11,735 nucleotides of DNA from positions 1-11,735 of the forward strand of contig JBKJLF010000512.1 in assembly GCA_046597185.1 (NCBI GenBank), written 5' to 3'. The notes below the pieces were generated by a model. It did not search any database. It was not told where the DNA came from and worked only from the letters and a program-made list of their open reading frames with translations. Shown here piece by piece: positions 6,530-11,735 of the stretch (within the stretch, counting starts at the first letter, position 1; every line of letters begins with the position of its first letter). The stretch is from CAMBDR01 sp046597185. GTDB taxonomy: Bacteria; Pseudomonadota; Gammaproteobacteria; Burkholderiales; Burkholderiaceae_D. A program made the translations under genes and the position numbers.

Positions 6530-7204
6530 ATGGATGAAACTATCAAAGAACTACAAGTGCAACTCACCGAGTTGACATCAAAGATTAAAACATTGGAAGA
6601 AACCATCACCAATAACGCGGCCATTACCAAGTGCGATGTGTGCTTGAAATGTTCGCCTTGCATACTGCAATGCATCCCCTGTATTACATTTTGCTCGCCA
6701 TGTTTGCAATGCGTTTGCTGCTGGCCCTGCATTGTCAATTTCTGTGCACTTTGTCAGCCGGTGCAGCAATGCCTGGCTTGCCAGCCCGCACAGCAATGTC
6801 TGGCTTGCCAGCCCGTTACTGCTTGTCAGGCTAACACCACCTTCCAGGCCACCTCACAATGCGCGAACTGTACAGTTTGCACAAGCTGTTTCCACTGCCT
6901 GCAATGCACACCCCAGTGTGTTCTCTGTCAGCCAACGCAGTGCTCGCTGTGCCTGCAATGTACCCAATGTACGATGTGTCAACCTCAATGCTCGCTGTGC
7001 CTGCAATGTACCCAATGTACGCTGTGCCAACCCCAATGCGTGGTATGTTCGCTTTGTGTGCAATGTGTTCAGTGCGTTCAGTGCCTGCAATGTGTTCAGT
7101 GTACGCCCTGCACGCCATGTAATGCCTGTACGCCGTGCTCGCCGTGCAACGCCTGTACGCCGTGCTCACCTTGTGCAGCCAGTGCTACCAGCAGTAGTAG
7201 TTAG
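6530..7204 (+). CDS. Cysteine-rich RiPP precursor-like protein (53 Cys in 224 residues)
   Basis: Residues 1-34 form a cysteine-free, charged helix with hydrophobics at 5, 8, 12, 15, 19, 22 and 26 (a coiled-coil heptad), acting as a plausible leader. From Cys35 to Cys215 the core has 53 cysteines; 39 of the 52 gaps are exactly three residues (CxxC), including 16 in an unbroken run from Cys170 to Cys215. The residue before Cys is Gln 19 times and Pro 10 times. The whole protein has no glycine, so no double-glycine cleavage site, and the core has almost no charge. The tail is AASATSSSS. GGAG at 6517-6520 fixes the ATG. The neighbouring YcaO and reductase genes imply that the cysteines are enzymatically cyclised. 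It recalls the CxxC-repeat heterocycloanthracin-type precursors of Bacillus. A metallothionein-like metal-binding protein is the main alternative. Confidence 0.85.
   Translation: MDETIKELQVQLTELTSKIKTLEETITNNAAITKCDVCLKCSPCILQCIPCITFCSPCLQCVCCWPCIVNFCALCQPVQQCLACQPAQQCLACQPVTACQANTTFQATSQCANCTVCTSCFHCLQCTPQCVLCQPTQCSLCLQCTQCTMCQPQCSLCLQCTQCTLCQPQCVVCSLCVQCVQCVQCLQCVQCTPCTPCNACTPCSPCNACTPCSPCAASATSSSS
6755..6808 (+). repeat. 27-bp tandem repeat (QPxQQCLAC) x2 in the precursor core
   Basis: Two adjacent units, 6755-6781 and 6782-6808, encode QPVQQCLAC and QPAQQCLAC with few base differences. They are in-frame duplications within the core. Confidence 0.85.
6938..7033 (+). repeat. 48-bp tandem repeat (16-residue cysteine unit) x2 in the precursor core
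   Basis: Units at 6938-6985 and 6986-7033 encode QCSLCLQCTQCTMCQP and QCSLCLQCTQCTLCQP. About 35 consecutive bases are identical between the copies, which suggests a recent duplication that added five cysteines. Confidence 0.9.
7121..7174 (+). repeat. 27-bp tandem repeat (NACTPCSPC) x2 in the precursor core
   Basis: Units at 7121-7147 and 7148-7174 both encode NACTPCSPC and differ at very few bases. They follow a shorter 9-bp periodic stretch encoding VQC/LQC at 7058-7102. Confidence 0.85.
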
Positions 7205-7219
7205 TCGTTAGTCGTTTTG

Positions 7220-7242
7220 CCCAACCTGCGATGAGGTTTGGG
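7220..7242 (+). promoter_or_regulatory. Hairpin after the precursor stop codon
   Basis: CCCAACCT (7220-7227) pairs with AGGTTTGGG (7234-7242) with one bulged base and a six-base loop. It lies 16 bases after the precursor stop and may protect the 3' end of the precursor message together with the stronger hairpin downstream. Confidence 0.35.
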
Positions 7243-7259
7243 TTGCCTGACGAAAAGCC

Positions 7260-7291
7260 GCAGGTGTTGGTGTCATTACATCAACACCTGC
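7260..7291 (+). terminator. Strong hairpin between precursor and YcaO gene (partial terminator or mRNA stabiliser)
   Basis: GCAGGTGTTG (7260-7269) pairs perfectly with CAACACCTGC (7282-7291). Three further inner pairs, one of them G-U, give a 13-bp stem with a six-base loop. The following bases (TTGGGTTCTTAATT) are only moderately U-rich, so a leaky terminator or processing hairpin is likely. This is a common arrangement that keeps precursor levels above enzyme levels. Confidence 0.6.
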
Positions 7292-7324
7292 TTGGGTTCT
7301 TAATTGCCGCATTGAAAACTATTT

Positions 7325-9775
7325 ATGAACAAACTTCAATTATCTCCCGCCGCCACCATTACCCCCAATGCACAAGGCGTGTTATTGCAGTCGGATCTGG
7401 GCGACTTTCAATTGCATGGCAAAGATGTCAGCGACTTTGTAAAAAATATTTGCCCCTTGCTACAAGGCCAGTATGATCAGATCACACTGTGCGCGCAACT
7501 TCCCGGCTATGGCAAGGCCAGCGTGATTGCGGTACTCGACTTGCTGAAAAAACATGGCCTGATTGAAGAAATCACGGAAAGCGATGCCTTTTTGCCGCCT
7601 TGGGCTGCGCACGAACGTTTTCTGAAAGCCTGGCAACATCCTGATAAAAAAGTCTCTGGCGATCTGGCGCAGACGCGTTTATTGGTCATTGGCCTGGAGC
7701 CGTGGTCAGTAAAAATGGTGGACGAACTGGCCCAGGCCGGGGTTGGCCACATTCATTTGCTCGATAATGACCTGTTGAGTAAGGACGATGTATTGTGCCA
7801 TCGCCCACTGGGGCCGGAAAATATCGGTCAGCCCCGCACCGAGGTATTGCAAACTCTGCTGGCACAACAAACCCCATGGTGCCAGATCAGTAGCGCTCGT
7901 ATGGCGCTGGATGCCAAGGAACAACTGGATATACCCAAAGACACCCATTGGGATTTGGTGATCGTCACCTTGTCCAAAGAAGCCCAATTTTGGTTGCGTA
8001 AAGCCTCCGATTATATTGACGCGGGTGCCTGGCCTGCCTTGTTTGGTGCGCTGGATGGACTGGAATCCTGGATAGGCCCTTGGGTCGTTCCCGGCCAGCG
8101 CGGTTGTTGGAACTGTTTGCGGCTAAGACGCCTGGGTACGGCACACCAGCCATCGATTGCGCATGAACTGGATAAAGTTGCCATCGGTAGCCAGCAAACC
8201 AGCCGCGCCCGCACGCTGTTAAGCCCGATGGCGGCCATGGTTGGCCAACAGTTATCGATGGAGGTACTCAAGCTGTTATTACGCTATACGCCTTCTTCAC
8301 TGGAGAGCCAGGTTTTGGTTCACAATCTGGTGACGGGTGAGAGCGATCAGCACAAGATTATTCCCATGCCTTGGTGCGAAGTGTGCGGGCATCATCATCC
8401 GGTACGCATACCCGGTGCCGCATCAGGCCAGGCGACCCAATTGGGTGCCATGAGCGCGGTGGCAGCGCACCAGCCAGTCGAACACAACCCGCTTAATTAT
8501 GTGAGTTCGATCGAGCAACTGAAAAAATTACTGGCAGGCTGGGTTGATCCGGTCAGTGGTATCATCCGCCAACTCAGCGGCCATGCAGCGCATCTGCCCG
8601 ATTTCCCGGTCACCGCTTCAGCCGGCATGGCCACTTTTACGGCTGGCGAGTTTGATGTGCGTGGCATGGGCCAGATCGGCTCGGGTAAAGGTTTGGACGA
8701 GATTTCTGCCCATATCAGTGCCATTGGTGAAGCCATTGAGCGCTATTCTGCGGCACGCTTTCGTGTCAGCGACTGCAAATATGCCAGCATTGGCGAACTA
8801 AGCGGCGATTATGTCCACCCTGAAAAACTGGTTTTATATTCGAAACGCCAATACAGCACGCCCAATTTCCCTTTTTCGGAATGGCGCGCCAAACAAAAAA
8901 TCCATTGGGTTCAGGGGCATTGGCTGGGTTTGCAAAAGCCGGTATGGGTGCCGGCACTGGTTAGTTATTTCAATTTCAGTGCGCGCCATGAAGAGCAATT
9001 TAGCCAGGTCTCATCCAATGGCTTGGCCGCCGGCCAAAACAACGACGATGCCGCCATTCGCGCCACCTACGAATTGATTGAACGTGACGCCATGATGCTC
9101 ACCTGGTATGCCCAACTGCCTTGTCAGCGCCTCTCGCTCGATAGCCAGTATCAGGGAAAAATGCGGCTGATGATCGACCATATGACGGCGCAAGGGGTGG
9201 CGCTTGAAGTGTATTTGCTCGATGTCGGTATTCATGTGCCCACCGTGGTTTGTCTGGGTTTGGGCGATGGCATGACCACGCCAGCGGTATCGGTCGCGCT
9301 CGCCACGCATGGTGATATTCATGTGGCGATGCGCAAGGCCTTGTTGGAACAGGGTCATGTCATGCCCTATTTATGCCATTTAATGCGCAGCAACCACAAG
9401 CGCCCCAACCAGGTGCATGAAGTGCAAACGCTGGAAGACCATGCGGCTTACTATTTTTCCGGCGACAAGCTGGCCGCTTTCGATTTTATGCGCCAACCTG
9501 CGGCGCTGGCAATCAATCCTGCCCAATGGGCCTGGCCAGTGGTTGAAGGCAGCAATGACCTGCGCCAGCGTCTGTTGGCGGCCAATGTGGACGTGGCCAT
9601 TGTCGATGTGACTGCACCGGACGTGGCCTTGAGTCCATTTCGGGTGGCGCGCGCGGTGGGCATCCATATGCAGCCTATTCATTTTGGCGAGCAATTCAAG
9701 CGAGTAGATAATCCCAGGTTACGCAAGTTACTCAGGGGCCGGGCAGTCAATCAAAATCCGCATCCTGTTGCATAA
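7325..9775 (+). CDS. E1-like/YcaO fusion cyclodehydratase (TOMM type)
   Basis: An 816-residue fusion of the two halves of an azoline-forming cyclodehydratase, which uses ATP to convert Cys (or Ser/Thr) of a precursor into azoline rings. Residues 1-85 resemble a winged-helix peptide-recognition domain. Residues 118-350 are an E1/ThiF-like scaffold with a degenerate nucleotide loop (VIGLEPWS) but the LLDNDLL acidic segment kept. Two CxxC pairs (Cys261/264, Cys351/354) form the expected zinc site. From about 385 follows YcaO, with ATP/Mg motifs GKGLDEISAHISAIGEAIERY (454-474), SSNGLAAG (563-570), ELIERDA (583-589) and ALLEQGH (672-678). The end NPHPVA is a weakened form of the C-terminal PxPxP motif of TOMM YcaO proteins. 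The ATG has almost no Shine-Dalgarno sequence, unlike the precursor. It lies 120 bases after the precursor and 44 before the reductase. Substrate assignment to the cysteine-rich protein is by proximity. Confidence 0.93.
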   Translation: MNKLQLSPAATITPNAQGVLLQSDLGDFQLHGKDVSDFVKNICPLLQGQYDQITLCAQLPGYGKASVIAVLDLLKKHGLIEEITESDAFLPPWAAHERFLKAWQHPDKKVSGDLAQTRLLVIGLEPWSVKMVDELAQAGVGHIHLLDNDLLSKDDVLCHRPLGPENIGQPRTEVLQTLLAQQTPWCQISSARMALDAKEQLDIPKDTHWDLVIVTLSKEAQFWLRKASDYIDAGAWPALFGALDGLESWIGPWVVPGQRGCWNCLRLRRLGTAHQPSIAHELDKVAIGSQQTSRARTLLSPMAAMVGQQLSMEVLKLLLRYTPSSLESQVLVHNLVTGESDQHKIIPMPWCEVCGHHHPVRIPGAASGQATQLGAMSAVAAHQPVEHNPLNYVSSIEQLKKLLAGWVDPVSGIIRQLSGHAAHLPDFPVTASAGMATFTAGEFDVRGMGQIGSGKGLDEISAHISAIGEAIERYSAARFRVSDCKYASIGELSGDYVHPEKLVLYSKRQYSTPNFPFSEWRAKQKIHWVQGHWLGLQKPVWVPALVSYFNFSARHEEQFSQVSSNGLAAGQNNDDAAIRATYELIERDAMMLTWYAQLPCQRLSLDSQYQGKMRLMIDHMTAQGVALEVYLLDVGIHVPTVVCLGLGDGMTTPAVSVALATHGDIHVAMRKALLEQGHVMPYLCHLMRSNHKRPNQVHEVQTLEDHAAYYFSGDKLAAFDFMRQPAALAINPAQWAWPVVEGSNDLRQRLLAANVDVAIVDVTAPDVALSPFRVARAVGIHMQPIHFGEQFKRVDNPRLRKLLRGRAVNQNPHPVA

Positions 9776-9819
9776 ACAAAACGGGATCATCCCGCAACAC
9801 TATATAAAGGAGAAAACTG

Positions 9820-10800
9820 ATGAGAATACTGATTTGTGGTAGCAATTACGGGGCCAGCTATATCCGCGCGCTGGCAGCCAGTCAGGATCGTGTCCGGCTG
9901 GCGGGCATCCTGTCCAATGGTAGCGCACGTTCAATCGCCTATGCAGAGCAGGCCCAAGTGCCGCACCATACCAGCCTGGATGAGATTGCCGATGGCAGCA
10001 TCGATATCGCCTGTGTTGCGGTGCCGGGTGCGGCGGGTCACCAGTTGGTACTGGCCTTGTTGGCCAAAGGCATTCATGTACTGTGTGAACACCCGGTCGG
10101 GCCGGAGCAAATGATGCAGGCGCTGGCGGCAGCACAAGGGCATGAACGGGTATTTCAGGTCAATGCCCACTTTGGCGATTTACTTGCACCCCAGGCGTTT
10201 TATCAAGGCTTGGCTGTCGCCCGGCAGATGGGGCCGGTGCTGCATTATGATCTGGCGCTGAACTTGCGAACCCTGTATTCCGGCCTGGATTTGCTGGGGC
10301 GCGCTATTGGCACCTTGGCCGGTATTGAGGCGGTCGCGGCTTTCCCTGCTGGCGACAGCCCTGCGCTGTTTGCCAATTTGCAGTTGGTGGGGCCGCAGGT
10401 GCTGGTTTCTTTGTTATGCCAAAATTTTGCCTCCGCTGCCGACGATGGCAGCGCCACCTTGTTCAACCACCGTTGCAGCGCCACCTTTGCCCATGGCAAC
10501 TTGCTGCTGGCCGAAAGCAATGGCCCGGTCCTATGGTTTCCGACCCCGGTATCGATGCCGGCACAACTGTGGCGCAATTACTTACCTGTGGATATGAGTC
10601 AATTCGACCCAGGCCAATTGCAACATCAACGGGATCAGGCCAACCGGGCTACCATTAATAACCTGATCGCGACCATCGAAGGGGCAGCCACGGCGGCACA
10701 GCAACAGCCTGACTACCTGCTGGCACTGGCAAAGCTGTGGCAGCAGATTTTACAATTGCTACAACCGGGCTCGAATGAAGCCGGGCAAGCGACTGAGTAG
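9820..10800 (+). CDS. Gfo/Idh/MocA-fold reductase, thiazolinyl imine reductase-like
   Basis: A 326-residue NAD(P)H-dependent oxidoreductase. The N-terminal Rossmann segment MRILICGSNYGASYIRAL, followed by LAGILSNGSARS and the pair TSLDEI...DIACVAVPG, matches the reductases PchG/Irp3/YbtU, which reduce a thiazoline ring to thiazolidine in pyochelin and yersiniabactin synthesis, better than sugar dehydrogenases. EHPVGPEQ (90-97) occupies the position of the family EKP motif. YSGLDLLGRAIGTL (153-166) also matches that subfamily. It is a little shorter than those enzymes (about 350-365). The start is fixed by AGGAG at 9808-9812. It probably forms an operon with the YcaO gene. In this setting it would reduce thiazolines on the modified precursor; this is inference, and no such use on a peptide is known to me. 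Confidence 0.85.
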   Translation: MRILICGSNYGASYIRALAASQDRVRLAGILSNGSARSIAYAEQAQVPHHTSLDEIADGSIDIACVAVPGAAGHQLVLALLAKGIHVLCEHPVGPEQMMQALAAAQGHERVFQVNAHFGDLLAPQAFYQGLAVARQMGPVLHYDLALNLRTLYSGLDLLGRAIGTLAGIEAVAAFPAGDSPALFANLQLVGPQVLVSLLCQNFASAADDGSATLFNHRCSATFAHGNLLLAESNGPVLWFPTPVSMPAQLWRNYLPVDMSQFDPGQLQHQRDQANRATINNLIATIEGAATAAQQQPDYLLALAKLWQQILQLLQPGSNEAGQATE

Positions 10801-10814
10801 CCCCCAAACGCAAT

Positions 10815-11225
10815 GTGGGAGAGCACTTGGCCGAACAACCGCTTCTGCGCTGGTCACCGCGTTATGTTGCAAGCGAAGAGTGGCGCAGCCAGTTGGAAGC
10901 ATCACTGATCAACTTGAAGGTAACGCAACCCAAGACCTATTTTCGGGTATTGGCTGAATTGAAACCTGATTGGCTGGCTCTGGTTGACCGCGACGAATGG
11001 TCTCCGGATCAAATTGCGGCGCAGCAGGCGGTAAATTCCAGTCTTTTTGTCTTGCCACGTTTTTGTCTTGAAAGTTATTTGGTTGATCCCGCCGAATTGT
11101 GCTTGGCACTGCCTCCTGTGCAGCAGTTGAAAATAAGCGGCGGTGTGACCGCGATTGAACCAGAATTGTTTGCCAACCTGGCAGCCTGGCAGCCTGGCAG
11201 CGCCATGCAGCACTTTGGCAAGTGA
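10815..11225 (+). pseudogene. TOPRIM/DUF4435-like fragment, truncated and frameshifted
   Basis: The frame encodes LLRWSPRYV..., then WLALVDRDEW and FVLPRFCLESYLVDPAEL. These resemble the middle of DUF4435/TOPRIM proteins (acidic DRDE followed by LPR-x-LENYL), which often sit behind an AAA ATPase. The usual VEG-type first TOPRIM motif and any ATPase are missing. A TTG at 10827 with GGGAG upstream (or GTG 10815) could start translation just after the reductase stop. The frame ends at 11225 soon after the 24-bp run (CCTGGCAG)x3 at 11177-11200. Removing one 8-bp unit would open a further 69 codons (to 11407) beginning RHAALWQVINPLWSGLR, which reads like real protein. I therefore see a decayed or phase-switched gene. 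It could instead be a short functional gene. Confidence 0.5.
11177..11200 (+). repeat. (CCTGGCAG)x3 tandem octamer
   Basis: Three perfect 8-bp units in the coding frame. Gain or loss of a unit shifts the frame, so it is the likely cause of the break in the gene around it. Confidence 0.8.
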
Positions 11226-11595
11226 TTAACCCACTGTGGTCCGGCTTGCGCGCATCAATGCCCAACCCGGTGGTGAATTTTTACGTGTTAGCCTGTATGC
11301 CAAACAATTCTACCCGCAAGTGGTCCATCCGGCGCTTGATCGGCTACTGGGGAAAAATCAGCACATGCGCGCCACATTGGTCTTTTCAAGACATTGCCGA
11401 TTCCTGAAGATCTTGAACCTTTGTCGATGAGAATGGGTTTGAAATCGATAACTTTGCGAAAACATTGGGCGGCAATGTCTACATGTTTTTTTGCATCTTT
11501 TGGTCGATTCTTAATTGATTCATTGCTCTGATCATCGCTAAGGAATTGAGAAAAACTAACTTGAACAATTAAAGGGAAACCGCTATTATCGCGTC
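11226..11595. other. Decayed coding sequence and left flank of the insertion sequence
   Basis: Up to about 11430 at least two plus-strand frames keep protein-like composition: one joins the fragment upstream if the octamer is shortened; the other (GTG 11236 to 11430) includes RVSLYAKQFYPQVVHPALDR, which I do not recognise. From 11430 to 11560 the DNA is AT-richer with no gene. The insertion sequence end should lie in this last part, but I cannot place its terminal repeat because the other end is outside the window. Confidence 0.4.
11561..11589 (+). promoter_or_regulatory. Sigma70-type promoter of the transposase
   Basis: TTGAAC (11561-11566) and TATTAT (11584-11589) are separated by exactly 17 bases. 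The expected transcript start falls about seven bases downstream, on the A of the ATG at 11596, which implies a leaderless transcript. No Shine-Dalgarno sequence is present near the ATG. Confidence 0.6.
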
Positions 11596-11735
11596 ATGAC
11601 TGACACGACGACAATTGCGGCAAAATATCATGCTTTATCCAGCAGACTGGATGAAGCTGGTTTGCGTGTTTGGGCGGCAGTCGAAGCACGCAGCCTTGGC
11701 AGGGGCGGCGTCAGTCTGGTTGCCAAAGCGATTGG
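11596..11735 (+). CDS. ISAzo13-like transposase (partial, N-terminal 46 residues)
   Basis: The visible residues MTDTTTIAAKYHALSSRLDE and then LRVWAAVEARSLGRGGVSLVAKAIG match the opening helix-turn-helix region of ISAzo13-family transposases, where LGRGGI-x-x-V is a typical motif. The frame is open to the window edge. The start is the only ATG in the open part of the frame and has no ribosome binding site, consistent with the leaderless promoter in front of it. The insertion lies just beyond the decayed gene and may mark the right border of the cluster. Confidence 0.75.
   Translation, partial: MTDTTTIAAKYHALSSRLDEAGLRVWAAVEARSLGRGGVSLVAKAI

Noticed and set aside
6938..7174. CRISPR-like array in the repeated region
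   Set aside because: The repeats are adjacent, in frame with coding and have no unique spacers.
6530..7204. Ordinary metallothionein
   Set aside because: Not fully excluded, but the length, leader helix, near absence of charge in the core and adjacent YcaO and reductase genes favour a modified precursor.
6732..7211. Long open frames in the other plus frame and on the minus strand (6831-7169) across the cysteine repeats
   Set aside because: They are by-products of the biased repetitive codons (TGC/TGT every third codon) and lack ribosome binding sites; only the cysteine frame has a Shine-Dalgarno sequence and a sensible leader.

Overview
This window looks like a betaproteobacterial chromosome, perhaps Burkholderiales. 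The inference rests on the dapD - pilU - YffB/ArsC-like gene order on the minus strand, moderate GC and protein flavour; no rRNA or tRNA is present to confirm it. A housekeeping half (about 1-4760, minus strand) meets an accessory half (about 5020-11225, plus strand), and the right edge runs into an insertion sequence.

Housekeeping half, in order of transcription (right to left): a metallophosphoesterase (4758-3628), an EamA/DMT-type membrane transporter (3548-2670), then after a 380-base gap dapD for lysine/peptidoglycan diaminopimelate synthesis (2288-1449), the type IV pilus retraction ATPase pilU (1400-261) and the start of an ArsC/Spx-like reductase of the YffB type (252 to beyond the left edge). 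The gap between the two halves (4759-5299) holds a small non-coding transposable element (4894-5005, near-perfect terminal repeats, CTAG at both ends) and two similar palindromes of the form GCATG-N5-CATGC.

Accessory half: four plus-strand genes form what I read as a RiPP (thiazol(in)e-type, TOMM) biosynthetic cluster of an unusual kind. They are: (1) a 358-residue nitrobindin-like/heme-binding beta-barrel protein whose N-terminus resembles the precursor leader; (2) a 224-residue precursor-like protein with a cysteine-free helical leader and a core holding 53 cysteines, mostly spaced CxxC; (3) an 816-residue fusion of a leader-binding/E1-like domain with a YcaO cyclodehydratase; (4) a Gfo/Idh/MocA-fold reductase most like the thiazolinyl imine reductases of pyochelin and yersiniabactin synthesis. 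A strong hairpin separates precursor from YcaO and would favour excess precursor. The working model is that the YcaO enzyme, guided by the coiled-coil-like leader, turns many core cysteines into thiazolines, and that the reductase turns some into thiazolidines, instead of the usual FMN-dependent oxidation to thiazoles. No FMN dehydrogenase, protease or transporter is visible here.

The right end (10815-11430) is decayed coding sequence. A TOPRIM/DUF4435-like fragment is interrupted by a frameshift at a triple 8-base repeat. An ISAzo13-like transposase then starts at 11596 from what looks like a leaderless promoter and continues past the edge.
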